The notes under the pieces were generated by a model, which saw only the letters and a program-made list of their open reading frames with translations, was not told the DNA's origin and did not search any database. A stretch of DNA of 64,000 bases, taken from positions 434,001 to 498,000 of the forward strand of contig NZ_CP132744.1 in the NCBI RefSeq assembly GCF_037477895.1, given 5' to 3'. Shown piece by piece: positions 1-10,384 of the stretch (position 1 is the first letter of the stretch; each line of letters opens with the position of its first letter). This stretch comes from Mycetohabitans endofungorum (GTDB lineage Bacteria; Pseudomonadota; Gammaproteobacteria; Burkholderiales; Burkholderiaceae). The position numbers and the translations under genes were made by a program.

Positions 1-1217
1 TCGTCGTTGGTCAGATTGACGATCGCAAAGCCATGTTTCTCGAAGGTCTGGGCAATCAGCTGCGACTCGTCGCGACGCTGGATCTGCAGGCCGACGAAAA
101 TGTGCGCTTGCTCAGCGTCGGCGATCCGATAGTTGAATTCGGTGACGTTGCGTGCGCCGATCAATTCGCACAAGCGCTTGAAGCTGCCGCGCTCCTCAGG
201 GATCGTCGCTGCGAACACCGCTTCGCGTGCTTCGCCCACCTCGGCGCGTTCCGCAACGAAACGCATCCGATCGAAGTTCATGTTCGAGCCCGAGGTGATC
301 GCAACAAACGTGCGGCCCTCCGACTTTTCGCGTTCGGCATAGGCCTTGGCGCCGGCGACGGCCAGCGCGCCGGCCGGTTCCAACACGCTGCGTGTATCCT
401 GAAAAACGTCCTTGATCGCCGCGCATAGCGCGTCGGTGTCCACGGTCACGAAACCGTCGACGTATTGCTGCACGAGCCGAAATGTCTCTTCGCCGACGAG
501 CTTGACCGCCGTGCCATCGCTGAACAGGCCGACTTCGCTGAGCGCGACGCGCTCACCTTTTGCGATCGAGCGCGCCATCGCGCATGAATCGTCGGTTTGT
601 ACGCCGATGACCTTGATCTCCGGGCGAAGCGCCTTGACGTATGCCGCGACGCCGGCGATTAGGCCACCGCCACCGATCGGCACGAAGATCGCGTCAATCG
701 GACTCTGGTGCTGGCGCAGGATTTCCATTGCGACGGTGCCCTGGCCCGCGATCACGTCCGGATCGTCGAACGGATGCACAAACGTCAACCCGTACTGCTG
801 CTGGATCTGCAGCGCATGCGTGTAGGTATCGGAATACGATTCGCCGTGCAACACGACCTCCACCGTCGGGCCACCGTGCGCGCGCACCGCATCGATCTTG
901 ACCTGCGGTGCGGTGATCGGCATCGCGATGACAGCCTTGCAGCCGAGTCGGGCCGCCGAATAGGCGACCCCTTGTGCATGGTTGCCGGCCGACGCGGTCA
1001 CCACGCCGCGCGCCAGCGCGTCGCGCGGCAATTGCGCCATCCTATTGTATGCGCCGCGCAACTTAAACGAGAAGACCGGCTGATTGTCCTCGCGCTTCAG
1101 ATAAATCGCATTCCGAATTCGAGCCGACAGGTTGCGTGCGTGTTCGAGTTCGGTTTCCCGCGCCACGTCGTAGACGCGGGCGGTCAGGATTTTCTTCAGA
1201 TAATCGGGCGAGGACAT
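1..1217 (-). CDS. ilvA: Threonine ammonia-lyase, biosynthetic (partial, C-terminus outside the window)
   Basis: This enzyme deaminates L-threonine to 2-oxobutanoate, the first step toward isoleucine, using pyridoxal phosphate. Reading from 1217 the protein begins MSSPDYLKKILTARVYDVA and contains FSFKLRGAYNRM, in which Lys52 is the expected PLP-binding lysine. About 405 codons are inside the window and the frame is still open at base 1. The last visible residues (AQTFEKHGFAIVNLTND) read like part of the C-terminal ACT-like regulatory region, so this is probably the long, isoleucine-inhibited form of about 500 residues. The family assignment is secure; only the missing C-terminus is unknown. 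Confidence 0.93.
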   Translation of the reverse strand, partial: MSSPDYLKKILTARVYDVARETELEHARNLSARIRNAIYLKREDNQPVFSFKLRGAYNRMAQLPRDALARGVVTASAGNHAQGVAYSAARLGCKAVIAMPITAPQVKIDAVRAHGGPTVEVVLHGESYSDTYTHALQIQQQYGLTFVHPFDDPDVIAGQGTVAMEILRQHQSPIDAIFVPIGGGGLIAGVAAYVKALRPEIKVIGVQTDDSCAMARSIAKGERVALSEVGLFSDGTAVKLVGEETFRLVQQYVDGFVTVDTDALCAAIKDVFQDTRSVLEPAGALAVAGAKAYAEREKSEGRTFVAITSGSNMNFDRMRFVAERAEVGEAREAVFAATIPEERGSFKRLCELIGARNVTEFNYRIADAEQAHIFVGLQIQRRDESQLIAQTFEKHGFAIVNLTND

Positions 1218-1500
1218 GGCAGTCTGCAAAGGTATGGATCTGAAACGGCGGGAAAAGGATCAATCATAGCGCTATCCGGCGCCGCGTTCGTATGTAGGCG
1301 TGCATTCGATGCCGCAACGGCCGATTAGAGACCCGTGAAGTGGCCTGGATCAGCTGAGATATTGTTCAAACGGACAATGTCGAACGCATGGCCGCAATAA
1401 GCTGACATGGCGTGCTCCGGATGGAATACAAGATGCGGGTGGCGCGGCGAGCCGCATCCGGCGGCGTGGCTGCCCCGGATGCACCAATTCATAGGGTCGA

Positions 1501-3063
1501 ATGGTTTTCTCCTCAAAAGGACGGCATCGGAAAGCCGGCACTCAGGTTGCTAGCCCAGCCAGCCGCGTCGATCGCAGGCGCCGTTCCGTTGTGCAGCTCG
1601 GCGCGCTGGCCGCGTCGGTGGGCGTGGGTGTGGCCACGACCGCGTTGGTCGGTGGCAACACGCGCATCGGCGGCTCGGGCGGTGGCGGCTCGGACAACGG
1701 TGAGAGCGCCCGCTTGCCGGTGTCCATCAAGGACGCGTCGCACGACACGGGCACTGGGTCGATGACCACGGTGCTGCTGGTGTTTCCTGACCATTTTTCG
1801 TTTCGTCCCGACGAGATATTCGTTGCCGTGCTGGGCCGCGCGCCATGGGCGCCAGACGTATTCGGTTATGTTGACCCGGTGCGCGGCACGTTTCATCCGA
1901 CGGGAAGCGCAGCCGATTTCCGGCTCGACAGCGCGACGATGACGTTCAGCGTGTCGACATTGCGGCGCGACGGCGGCCAGTCACTGACGCTGACCATCCC
2001 GCCGTTGGCCAGCGGCCGCGTGTATTTCGCGTTCGGACGCGGGTTCGACGCAATGCCGCCATTCGGCGCGGGTGGGCCATCCAATGGCGCGGACAATCCG
2101 GTGCTGTACGACAAGTTCGAATTGCATACGGCTGACCACCCGAACTTCAAACTGACCAATGCCGATTTCTGGTCCGTGCCCTTCACGATTTCGGCAATCG
2201 ACGCGAACACTGGGACACGGCGCGTGGTGGGTTATCCGCACCGGCGCGCCGACATGATCGCCGCGTTTGATTCGATCCCTGTGCCCGACGCGGCGGAGCC
2301 GTTCGGCAATCCTAGCATCTTCAAGGCGCTGCGGGTGAGCGCGAACGATGGCCGGCTCACGCGGATACTGTCGCCCAAGCAGGCCCGTTTCACCGATTGG
2401 GGGAGGGACGATGCCACCCGGCTGGCCTTGGCGCAGCGCTTCACGCACTTCTGGGATCGCTACGTGAACGAGTTGTGCTGGCGGCCGAATCGCCTCTTTT
2501 CCTTCTACGGCAAGGATTTGACCGACAAGCGGGTATTCTACGGCCGCGTCGCGCCCGACGGCATGACGCTGTCATTGTTCACCGATGCGGCGTACACGGT
2601 GCCGTACCGCGTCCCGACGCTGCCGCGGCCTAGCGCGCGCTGGGGGCAGCCTGACTATTCCCCGGCCGATGGCAATCCGTCGCTGTTTCATAATACGGAT
2701 TCGTCCGTAGGTCCGATCGACTGGGGATTTCTGCTGGCTGGTAACGCTGGCGCGCAGGCCGGCGACGGTGCGCATTGGGCCAGCGATCCGGCGGCGATCG
2801 CCATCGCGATGTCGATCTGTCGCGGCGTCATGCACCTGGACGACGGCTGCGTGTCATGGATTGATCCGGCGCGGTTCTACAACGGCGCGGGCGATGGCGT
2901 GGATACGCCGCGCATGCCGATCTTCTGGTACGCGAAGTTGCTACACGCGTTCGGCATCGACGCACGGGCGTACGCGTTTTCCTATGACGACGTGTACGGG
3001 ACCGATCCGGCCGTGTATTTTGGCAGCCATTCCGAGTTGATCGTGCAGTTCGGCCAGATGTGA
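1501..3063 (+). CDS. Secreted GH64-family beta-1,3-glucanase
   Basis: The 520-residue protein resembles thaumatin-like GH64 enzymes, which cleave beta-1,3-glucan. The N-terminus has an arginine run and a hydrophobic stretch (RRRRSVVQLGALAASVGVG, about residues 27-45), which resembles a Tat signal. A Gly/Ser-rich linker (GGSGGGGSDNG) follows, and the catalytic-like domain starts near residue 88 (TTVLLVFPDHFSF). The C-terminal segment YAFSYDDVYGTDPAV matches the way GH64 proteins usually end. No clear ribosome binding site precedes the ATG at 1501, so a nearby start is possible. It stands alone between ilvA and the large oxidoreductase. Beta-1,3-glucan is a main fungal wall polymer, so a role in contact with fungi is inferred, not shown. 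Confidence 0.8.
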   Translation: MVFSSKGRHRKAGTQVASPASRVDRRRRSVVQLGALAASVGVGVATTALVGGNTRIGGSGGGGSDNGESARLPVSIKDASHDTGTGSMTTVLLVFPDHFSFRPDEIFVAVLGRAPWAPDVFGYVDPVRGTFHPTGSAADFRLDSATMTFSVSTLRRDGGQSLTLTIPPLASGRVYFAFGRGFDAMPPFGAGGPSNGADNPVLYDKFELHTADHPNFKLTNADFWSVPFTISAIDANTGTRRVVGYPHRRADMIAAFDSIPVPDAAEPFGNPSIFKALRVSANDGRLTRILSPKQARFTDWGRDDATRLALAQRFTHFWDRYVNELCWRPNRLFSFYGKDLTDKRVFYGRVAPDGMTLSLFTDAAYTVPYRVPTLPRPSARWGQPDYSPADGNPSLFHNTDSSVGPIDWGFLLAGNAGAQAGDGAHWASDPAAIAIAMSICRGVMHLDDGCVSWIDPARFYNGAGDGVDTPRMPIFWYAKLLHAFGIDARAYAFSYDDVYGTDPAVYFGSHSELIVQFGQM

Positions 3064-3429
3064 AGTACCCGGCGTGGCCGTGCGCACTGACAACGCGCCG
3101 CCTGCGGTTGCAGTACAATCGGGGTCTGGAATCAGGATCGAACGATGCATTGGCAGACCCGAACCGCTTTTTCGACCGTTGAGCCGCGCTGCAACTGGCC
3201 GGCGCCGTCGGCTATCGAGCGGCTCGCGCGTAGCTCGCGATCGTGCCGCTGCCGGTGACACCGGCGAAGCCTCACACCGTCAATGCTGGTCCACAAGACC
3301 TCGTGGCGACAGAACAGGCGCCCGTCAGGCTTTCCGCCTCCAGACCTTGCAGACCACAGCGCGTTACCGCGCCGTCGGCGCTCAAGTCCCGCGACTGCCT
3401 GGACGCGCTGGCCAACTGAATTGCAAAAC
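3064..3429. other. Intergenic region without a supported gene
   Basis: No convincing coding sequence is seen between the glucanase and the large oxidoreductase. A TACAAT hexamer near 3113 could be a -10 element, but no -35 lies at a good distance. Confidence 0.4.
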
Positions 3430-6400
3430 ATGAACGCACCTCAAGCCTTCGATCCTCATGGCGCGGCTGCCGCCGTTGCGCTGGATACTGAGCCGCGCTT
3501 GCGCGAGATTCCCTACAATTACACGTCGTTTTCCGACCGTGAGATCGTCATTCGCCTGCTTGGCGACGATGCGTGGCGTACGCTGGACGAGTTGCGTGCC
3601 GAGCGGCGCACTGGACGTTCGGCACGGATGCTGTACGAAGTACTCGGCGACATCTGGGTCGTGCGCCGCAATCCGTACCTGCAGGACGATCTGTTGGACA
3701 ACCCAAAGCGCCGCGCGATGTTGATCGACGCGCTGAGCCATCGGCTCAACGAGATCGACAAGCGCCGGCATGCCCATCTGCGTGAGCACGGCGACGAGGC
3801 TGGTCACGGCCGCGCGGCCCGCGTCGGCTCGCTGGTCACGGCCGCACGCGGTGCGGTAGACGCGTTCGCGGCGCAATTCGAGCAAATTGCCGCGCTGCGA
3901 CGCCGTGCGACGCGCGAACTGCGACGCTGGACCGAAAAGGACAATATCCGCTTCGACGGACTCTCGCGCGTGTCGCACGTGACCGATGCAACCGATTGGC
4001 GCGTCGAGTATCCGTTCGTCGTGCTGACGCCGGACACTGAAGCGGAAATGGCTGGCCTGGTGAAGGCTTGCTTCGAGTTGGGCTTGACGGTGATCCCGCG
4101 CGGCGGCGGCACAGGCTATACCGGCGGAGCGGTGCCGCTGACACCGTTTTCCGCAGTCATCAACACCGAGAAGCTTGAGCAACTCGGCCCGGTCGAGTTG
4201 ACTGAGCTGCCGGGTGTGTCAGGCAAGGTCGCAACGATCTTCTCTGGGGCCGGCGTCGTGACGCGGCGCGTCACGCAGGCCGCCGAGCAGGCCGGGTATG
4301 TGTTCGCCGTGGATCCGACCTCGCTCGACGCATCGTGCATCGGCGGTAATATCGCGATGAACGCCGGCGGCAAAAAGGCCGTGCTGTGGGGGACCGCGCT
4401 GGACAATCTGGCGTGGTGGCGGATGGTCGACCCGGATGGCAACTGGCTCGAGGTCACGCGCGTCGGCCATAACCTGGGCAAGATCCACGACGTGCCGAGC
4501 GCCACTTTCGAGCTGCGCTGGTATGACGGCAGCGCGGCGCCCGGCGAAAAATTGTTGCGCAGCGAGACGCTGACCATCGAGGGCTGGCGCTTTCGCAAGG
4601 CGGGGCTGGGCAAGGATGTGACCGACAAGTTCCTCGCGGGTCTGCCCGGCGTGCAGAAAGAAGGCTGCGACGGACTGATCACATCGGCGCGTTGGGTGCT
4701 GCACAAGATGCCGGCCCATACGCGCACCGTCTGCTTGGAGTTCTTCGGCCAGGCGCGCGATGCGATCCCGAGCATCGTCGAGATCAAGGCGCACCTGTTC
4801 GCGACCGCGAAGGCGGGCGGCGCAATCCTGGCCGGGCTGGAGCACCTGGATGAGCGCTATCTGCGCGCCGTTGGCTACGCGACCAAGTCCAAGCGCAACG
4901 CATTGCCGAAAATGGTGCTGATTGGCGACATCGTCGGTGACGATGCGGACCGGGTCGCCGAGGCGGCATCGGAAGTCGTGCGCATGGCCAACGGCAAAAG
5001 CGGCGAGGGGTTTGTCGCGGTCTCGGCCGAGGCGCGCAAGCGCTTCTGGTTGGACCGTTCACGCACGGCGGCGATTGCCAAGCATACCAACGCGTTCAAG
5101 ATCAACGAAGACGTTGTGATTCCGCTGAACCGGATGGGCGAGTACACCGACGGCATCGAGCGGATCAACATCGAGCTGTCGCTGAAGAACAAGCTGCAAC
5201 TGGTGGATGCGCTCGAGGCGTTCTTCGTTGCAGGCAATCTGCCGCTGGGCAAGAGCGATGACGCGAACGAGATTCCCAGCGCGGAGCTGCTGGAGGACCG
5301 TGTCGCGCAGGCGCTGGCGTTGCTGCACCAGGTCCGCGCTCGTTGGCAGTATGTGCGCGACAATCTCGACGCGCCGCTCGCGCAGGCGCGTCAGCGGCTG
5401 CGCGAGCTGGGCTGCGAGGCGTTGGCCGAGAAATTTGCGGACCGGCTCGATGCGCAGCCCGACGCGAGCGTGTTTGATCTCGCGCAGGATCGCACGATCC
5501 GGATCTCGTGGAAGCGGGAGATCCGCGCCGAATTGCGGCAGATCTTCAACGGTGGGGCGTTCAAGCCGATCCTGGACGAGGCGCAGGCGGTGCACAAGCG
5601 GGTGTTGCGCGGCCGCGTGTTTGTCGCACTGCACATGCATGCTGGCGATGGCAACGTGCATACGAATATCCCGGTGAACTCGGACAACTACGAGATGCTG
5701 CAGGACGCGCACACGGCAGTGGCGCGGATCATGGCGCTGGCCCGATCACTGGACGGCGTGATCTCTGGTGAGCACGGCATCGGCATTACGAAGCTGGAGT
5801 TCCTGACCGAAGCGGAGATCGCCGAATTTCGCGCGTACAAGCAAAAGATCGACCCGCAGGGCCGCTTCAACAAAGGCAAGCTGCTGGATGGCGCGGATCT
5901 GCGCAACGCGTATACGCCGAGTTTCGGGTTGATGGGCTACGAGTCGCTGATCATGCAGCAGTCCGATATCGGCGCGATCGCCGATTCGGTCAAGGATTGC
6001 TTGCGTTGCGGCAAATGTAAGCCGGTGTGCGCGACGCACGTGCCGCGTGCGAACCTGTTGTATAGCCCGCGCAACAAGATCTTAGCGACGTCGCTGCTGG
6101 TCGAGGCGTTCCTGTATGAGGAACAGACACGGCGTGGCGTGTCGATCAAGCATTGGGACGAGTTCAATGACGTCGCGGATCACTGCACCGTATGCCATCA
6201 GTGCGTGACGCCGTGCCCGGTCAAGATCGACTTTGGCGACGTGACGATGAACATGCGCAACCTGCTGCGCAAAATGGGCAAGAAACAATTCAATCCCGGG
6301 CAGGCTGCGGGCATGTTCTTTCTGAACGCGACCAATCCGCAGACAATTCATGCCGCGCGCGTGGTGATGATGGACATCGGCTACAAGGCGCAGCGCTTGG

Positions 6401-7503
6401 CCAGCGACGTGCTCAAGACGCTCGGGCGCAAGCAGACGCAGCGCCCGCCGGCGACCACCGGCCGTCCCAGGGCGGTTGAGCAGGTGATCCACTTCGTGAA
6501 CAAGAAGATGCCGGGTAATCTGCCGAAGAAGACGGCGCGCGCGTTGCTCGACATCGAGGACAACAAGGTAGTGCCGATCATCCGCAATCCGAAGACCACG
6601 ACAGTGGACACAGAGGCGGTGTTCTACTTTCCCGGTTGCGGTTCGGAACGTTTGTTCTCGCAGGTCGGACTGGCCACGCAGGCGATGCTGTGGGAGGCCG
6701 GCGTGCAGACTGTGCTGCCGCCGGGATACCTATGCTGTGGCTACCCGCAACGCGGCGCCGGACAGTACGACAAGGCTGGGAAGATCGTCACGGACAACCG
6801 TGTGCTGTTCCACCGGGTCGCGAATACGTTGAACTACCTGGACATCAAGACGGTCGTCGTCTCGTGCGGAACCTGCTACGACCAACTCGCCGGCTATGAA
6901 TTCGACAAGATATTCCCCGGCTGCCGCATCATTGACATCCATGAATTCTTATTGGAGAAGGGCCTTAAGCTGGACGGCGTGTCCGGTGTGCGCTACATGT
7001 ATCACGACCCGTGCCATACGCCGATCAAGACCGTGGACCCGGTGAAGCTGGTCAACGAGCTGGTCGGCAGCCAGAAGCAGAGCTACCGGATCGAGAAGAA
7101 CGATCGCTGCTGCGGCGAATCGGGCACGCTCGCGGTCACGCGTCCTGACGTGTCCACGCAAGTGCGCTTTCGCAAGGAGGAGGAAATCCGCAAGGGGGCG
7201 GCCAAATTGCGCGGCATGCCGATTGCAGCAGCGCCGCTCGGCGCCGGCGCGCCGGCCGATGTGCCCGGCGGGCCCGTGACCGGCACCGGCGTGGACGCGC
7301 CGCGCGCCGCGTTCGACGGCGACGTGAAAATTCTGACCAGCTGCCCGTCATGCCTGCAGGGATTGTCGCGCTATAACGAGGACGCGGGCATCGAGGCGGA
7401 CTACATTGTCGTGGAGATGGCTCGCCATATGCTCGGTGAGAACTGGATGGCCGATTACGTGCAACGGGCGAACAGCGGCGGCATTGAACGGGTGCTTGTA
7501 TGA
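3430..7503 (+). CDS. FAD-linked oxidase / Fe-S oxidoreductase fusion (GlcD/D-lactate dehydrogenase-like, DUF3683 type)
   Basis: This 1357-residue protein combines modules that are often separate subunits. An N-terminal domain of the DUF3683 type is followed by a PCMH-type FAD-binding domain from about residue 190, with [15 protein letters not shown] near residues 222-236. The FAD-oxidase C-terminal domain contains [14 protein letters not shown] (about 733) and [10 protein letters not shown] (about 779). Two 4Fe-4S motifs follow, [16 protein letters not shown] (about 856) and [15 protein letters not shown] (about 918), then two cysteine-rich CCG modules (PGCGSERL with CCGYPQ, and HDPCHTP with RCCGESG). 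A low-complexity Gly/Ala/Pro stretch interrupts the last module. Such enzymes oxidise 2-hydroxyacids and pass electrons to a membrane acceptor; the true substrate cannot be read from sequence. ATG 3430 was chosen because the family-like sequence starts there. It overlaps the HIT gene by 4 bp. Confidence 0.88.
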   Translation: MNAPQAFDPHGAAAAVALDTEPRLREIPYNYTSFSDREIVIRLLGDDAWRTLDELRAERRTGRSARMLYEVLGDIWVVRRNPYLQDDLLDNPKRRAMLIDALSHRLNEIDKRRHAHLREHGDEAGHGRAARVGSLVTAARGAVDAFAAQFEQIAALRRRATRELRRWTEKDNIRFDGLSRVSHVTDATDWRVEYPFVVLTPDTEAEMAGLVKACFELGLTVIPRGGGTGYTGGAVPLTPFSAVINTEKLEQLGPVELTELPGVSGKVATIFSGAGVVTRRVTQAAEQAGYVFAVDPTSLDASCIGGNIAMNAGGKKAVLWGTALDNLAWWRMVDPDGNWLEVTRVGHNLGKIHDVPSATFELRWYDGSAAPGEKLLRSETLTIEGWRFRKAGLGKDVTDKFLAGLPGVQKEGCDGLITSARWVLHKMPAHTRTVCLEFFGQARDAIPSIVEIKAHLFATAKAGGAILAGLEHLDERYLRAVGYATKSKRNALPKMVLIGDIVGDDADRVAEAASEVVRMANGKSGEGFVAVSAEARKRFWLDRSRTAAIAKHTNAFKINEDVVIPLNRMGEYTDGIERINIELSLKNKLQLVDALEAFFVAGNLPLGKSDDANEIPSAELLEDRVAQALALLHQVRARWQYVRDNLDAPLAQARQRLRELGCEALAEKFADRLDAQPDASVFDLAQDRTIRISWKREIRAELRQIFNGGAFKPILDEAQAVHKRVLRGRVFVALHMHAGDGNVHTNIPVNSDNYEMLQDAHTAVARIMALARSLDGVISGEHGIGITKLEFLTEAEIAEFRAYKQKIDPQGRFNKGKLLDGADLRNAYTPSFGLMGYESLIMQQSDIGAIADSVKDCLRCGKCKPVCATHVPRANLLYSPRNKILATSLLVEAFLYEEQTRRGVSIKHWDEFNDVADHCTVCHQCVTPCPVKIDFGDVTMNMRNLLRKMGKKQFNPGQAAGMFFLNATNPQTIHAARVVMMDIGYKAQRLASDVLKTLGRKQTQRPPATTGRPRAVEQVIHFVNKKMPGNLPKKTARALLDIEDNKVVPIIRNPKTTTVDTEAVFYFPGCGSERLFSQVGLATQAMLWEAGVQTVLPPGYLCCGYPQRGAGQYDKAGKIVTDNRVLFHRVANTLNYLDIKTVVVSCGTCYDQLAGYEFDKIFPGCRIIDIHEFLLEKGLKLDGVSGVRYMYHDPCHTPIKTVDPVKLVNELVGSQKQSYRIEKNDRCCGESGTLAVTRPDVSTQVRFRKEEEIRKGAAKLRGMPIAAAPLGAGAPADVPGGPVTGTGVDAPRAAFDGDVKILTSCPSCLQGLSRYNEDAGIEADYIVVEMARHMLGENWMADYVQRANSGGIERVLV

Positions 7504-7979
7504 ACGCTGGTACGCCTGCTGGGTCGGCCGAGGTTGCGTCGCGCGACGCGGCATCGTGCGTGTTCTGTGCGCAGGAGGGGGGCACCGTGTGGTGGCGCGA
7601 CGCGTGGCTGCGGGTGATCGAGGCGGACGAGCCGGACTATCCGGGATTTTGTCGGCTCGTGTGGAACGCGCATGTCACCGAGTTTAGCGACCTGTCGGCT
7701 GAAGAGCGTGAGCATCTGATACGTGCGCTGGCTGCGCTCGAGCGCGCATTGCGCGCGACGTTGAATCCGGACAAGATCAATATCGCGAGTCTGGGCAACA
7801 TGGTCGCTCACCAGCACTGGCACGTGATCCCGCGCTTTGCCGACGATCCGCATTTTCCGGCACCCGTGTGGGCCGCCCGGTGCCGCGAGCCGTCTGCGCG
7901 GCAGCATGCCGCACGCGTTGCGGCGGCGGCCGGCTTGGGCGCCGCGGTGCGCGACGCGTTGCAGCGCGAATTTGGCTGA
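7500..7979 (+). CDS. HIT family protein
   Basis: This 159-residue protein belongs to the histidine-triad hydrolases and transferases that act on nucleotide phosphoramidates or dinucleotides. The triad motif HQHWHVIPR is present at about residues 104-112. An N-terminal CVFC pair may bind metal, as in some relatives. The start codon overlaps the stop of the oxidoreductase (ATGA), so the two are co-translated, and a DUF971 gene and ubiE follow closely. The physiological substrate is unknown. Confidence 0.88.
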   Translation: MNAGTPAGSAEVASRDAASCVFCAQEGGTVWWRDAWLRVIEADEPDYPGFCRLVWNAHVTEFSDLSAEEREHLIRALAALERALRATLNPDKINIASLGNMVAHQHWHVIPRFADDPHFPAPVWAARCREPSARQHAARVAAAAGLGAAVRDALQREFG

Positions 7980-7998
7980 ACTGAGAATGGAGTTGTCG

Positions 7999-8415
7999 AT
8001 GGCAGGTTTGTCTCCCGATACGCCGGTGCCGACTGGCATCGTCGTGCATTCGGCATCGCGCGTGCTGGAACTGCGCTATGCGGACGGTGCATGCTACAGG
8101 CTGCCTTTCGAGTACCTGCGGGTGTGGTCCCCGTCGGCCGAGGTGCGCGGGCACGGCCCGGGCCAGGAAACGCTGCAGACCGGCAAGCGCGACGTGACGA
8201 TCGTGTCAATCGAGCCAGTTGGCCACTACGCGTTGCAGCCGACGTTTTCCGACGGACACAATTCCGGCATCTATTCATGGGATCTGCTGTACGATCTCGC
8301 GACTCGGCAAGCCGAATACTGGCAAGCCTATCTCGACAAGCTGGCGGACGCCGGCGTGGACCGTGACGCGCCGATGGGCGAGGCGGCGCGCACGCGCGAC
8401 GGCCACCGCCACTGA
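7999..8415 (+). CDS. DUF971 domain protein (gamma-butyrobetaine hydroxylase-like N-terminal domain)
   Basis: The 138-residue product contains the short DUF971 fold ([56 protein letters not shown]). The same domain is found at the N-terminus of gamma-butyrobetaine hydroxylases and as a stand-alone protein next to Fe-S or ubiquinone genes. ATG 7999 was preferred over ATG 7987 because GGAG at 7989-7992 sits at a normal distance before it. The gene lies between the HIT gene and ubiE and is probably in the same transcript. The function is not known. Confidence 0.82.
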   Translation: MAGLSPDTPVPTGIVVHSASRVLELRYADGACYRLPFEYLRVWSPSAEVRGHGPGQETLQTGKRDVTIVSIEPVGHYALQPTFSDGHNSGIYSWDLLYDLATRQAEYWQAYLDKLADAGVDRDAPMGEAARTRDGHRH

Positions 8416-8474
8416 CATCCCCACACGCATTACCGCGGCGCATGCCGCGCTCTTTCACGCAAGGAACCGCCGCC

Positions 8475-9206
8475 ATGACGAAGACCCATTTCGGTTATCA
8501 GACCGTCGATGAGAGCGAGAAGGCGCATAAGGTCGCTGGAGTGTTCCATTCCGTGGCCTCACGCTATGACGTGATGAATGACCTGATGTCGGGCGGACTG
8601 CACCGCATGTGGAAGGCCTTCGCCATCGCCCAGGCCGGGGTGCGTCTCGGCTACAGCGTGCTGGATCTGGCTGGTGGCACGGGCGACTTAGCCAAGGCGT
8701 TTGCCCGGCAAGCCGGACCGTCCGGACAGGTATGGCATACCGACATTAACGAGTCGATGCTGCGCGTGGGGCGCGACCGCCTGCTCGACCAGGGCATCGT
8801 CACGCCGACGCTATTGTGCGATGCGGAAAAAATTCCGTTTCCCGACCATTACTTCAATGTGGTGAGTGTCGCGTTCGGTCTGCGCAACATGACTCACAAG
8901 GAGGTCGCGCTCGCCGAGATGCGCCGCGTGCTCAAGCCTGGCGGCCGGCTGTTGGTACTGGAGTTCTCCAAAGTGTGGCAACCGCTGAAGAAGTTCTACG
9001 ATGTGTATTCATTCAAGGTGTTGCCGTGGCTCGGCGAGAAAGTGGCGCGCGATTCCGACAGCTATCGGTACTTGGCCGAGTCGATTCGGCTGCACCCGGA
9101 TCAGGACACGCTAAAAACAATGATGGAACAAGCTGGACTAGACGCCGTCAAATATTACAATCTGTCAGGTGGCGTTGTTGCACTGCATGTCGCCACCAAA
9201 TACTAG
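8475..9206 (+). CDS. ubiE: Ubiquinone/menaquinone C-methyltransferase UbiE
   Basis: This 243-residue SAM-dependent methyltransferase acts on the quinone ring in ubiquinone synthesis. The SAM-binding motif [15 protein letters not shown], the conserved [12 protein letters not shown] segment and [16 protein letters not shown] are all present, and the length is normal. AAGGAACC at 8461-8468 serves as ribosome binding site. Genes ubiJ and ubiB follow about 1.2 kb downstream, so a ubiquinone gene set is clustered here. Confidence 0.96.
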   Translation: MTKTHFGYQTVDESEKAHKVAGVFHSVASRYDVMNDLMSGGLHRMWKAFAIAQAGVRLGYSVLDLAGGTGDLAKAFARQAGPSGQVWHTDINESMLRVGRDRLLDQGIVTPTLLCDAEKIPFPDHYFNVVSVAFGLRNMTHKEVALAEMRRVLKPGGRLLVLEFSKVWQPLKKFYDVYSFKVLPWLGEKVARDSDSYRYLAESIRLHPDQDTLKTMMEQAGLDAVKYYNLSGGVVALHVATKY

Positions 9207-9225
9207 CGACCGTCCAGGAGATCAG

Positions 9226-10281
9226 ATGTCGGCTCAGTCCCGTTTTTCCAGTCATTCCTCCCATTTGCCCGCTACCGGCGCACCGCGCCTGAGCACACGC
9301 ATCAGCCGCCGGTTCGGCGTGATTGCAGCAGCCGGCTTGTTGGCTATCGGCTCGTTCAGCGCATTCGATGCCGACGCAAAGCGCATGGGCGGCGGCCGCT
9401 CGATCGGCAAGCAGTCACAGATCACGCGGCAGGCGACGCCGCCCGCACAACCGAACGCGCCGCGGCAGGGCACGCCGTCCCAGCCCGCACAGGGCGCGCA
9501 GGCGGCCCGCGGGCAAACCCCGCCGCCCGCGGCGGCCCAGCCCAAGCGTAATTGGATGGGGCCACTCGCGGGATTGGCCGCCGGCTTTGGGTTGGCGGCG
9601 TTGTTGTCGCATTTTGGACTCGGCGGCGCGTTGGCCAGCGTACTAAGCAACGTGATCCTGATTGCCCTGGTTGCGCTCGTCGGGTTGTGGCTGTTCCGCA
9701 AGTTCGCTAATCGCAACGCACGGCCTGCTGCCGCTTATGCGCATGGTGGCTTCGAGCCGCCTTCCAGTGCGTCACTGCGGCAATATGACGCACCGGTGGC
9801 CGCGCCGTCGCAAGTACCCGCAGCGGACGGCTTGGGCCAAACGGGCGTCGTGCCCGAGGGCCAGGCCCGCGTCACCGCGGATCCTAGCGTGCTTGACGTT
9901 CCCGTGGTGCCAGCCGGCTTCGACGTCGACGCATTCATGCGCCAGGCAAAGGTGGCGTTCGTGCGGCTACAGGCGGCCTGGGATGCCGGCAATCTCGACG
10001 ACATCCGCGAGTTCACGACGCCCGAAATGTTTGCCGAGATTAAGCTGGATCTCGATTCACGCCACGGTGAAAACCGCACCGACGTGGTGCAGTTGAACGC
10101 CGATCTGGTCGGCGTCGAGGACCGGGGTGGCAACGAGTACGTGGCGTCGGTGCGCTTCCATGGTCTGCTGCGCGAGGCCCAGGGTGCCGCGGCCGAGCCA
10201 TTCGCCGAAATGTGGAACTTAAGCCGCAACGCGCGCAGCGGTGAAGGCTGGGTGCTGGCCGGCATCCAGCAACTGTCCTGA
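9226..10281 (+). CDS. Tim44-like domain membrane protein
   Basis: The 351-residue protein starts with a signal- or anchor-like segment (RRFGVIAAAGLLAIGSFSAF). A Pro/Gln/Ala-rich linker follows, then two hydrophobic stretches (LAGLAAGFGLAALLSHFGLG and LASVLSNVILIALVALVGLW). The C-terminal Tim44-like domain runs from about residue 225 (FDVDAFMRQAKVAFVRLQAAWDAGNLDDIREFTTPEMF) to the end. GGAG at 9217-9220 precedes ATG 9226. The mitochondrial relative helps import proteins, but the bacterial members have no settled function. It sits between ubiE and ubiJ, an arrangement I would expect in related Burkholderia. Confidence 0.88.
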   Translation: MSAQSRFSSHSSHLPATGAPRLSTRISRRFGVIAAAGLLAIGSFSAFDADAKRMGGGRSIGKQSQITRQATPPAQPNAPRQGTPSQPAQGAQAARGQTPPPAAAQPKRNWMGPLAGLAAGFGLAALLSHFGLGGALASVLSNVILIALVALVGLWLFRKFANRNARPAAAYAHGGFEPPSSASLRQYDAPVAAPSQVPAADGLGQTGVVPEGQARVTADPSVLDVPVVPAGFDVDAFMRQAKVAFVRLQAAWDAGNLDDIREFTTPEMFAEIKLDLDSRHGENRTDVVQLNADLVGVEDRGGNEYVASVRFHGLLREAQGAAAEPFAEMWNLSRNARSGEGWVLAGIQQLS

Positions 10282-10341
10282 CGATCCGGCTACACGGAAT
10301 CGGGCGGCGCAGGCAAGCGCCGCCACGGACGTTACAATAAC

Positions 10342-10378
10342 AGCCCGCGCGAGCGCCGCTTGCGCGGGCTTTCTTTCT
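10342..10378 (+). terminator. Intrinsic terminator or attenuator between the Tim44-like gene and ubiJ
   Basis: AGCCCGCGC (10342-10350) pairs perfectly with GCGCGGGCT (10362-10370) around an 11-nt loop and is followed by a T-rich run. Because ubiJ starts at 10385, the hairpin may only reduce read-through into ubiJ-ubiB, or a separate promoter serves those genes. Confidence 0.75.
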
Positions 10379-10384
10379 GCCCCG

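Noticed and set aside
1283..1310. Two TTCG words before the glucanase gene
   Set aside because: Spacing is N13 between TTCGT and TTCGA, and A is not allowed at the last position; not a PIP box.
1361..1378. Dyad ATTGT-N8-ACAAT upstream of the glucanase gene
   Set aside because: Only 5-bp arms and no regulator nearby; too weak to call an operator.
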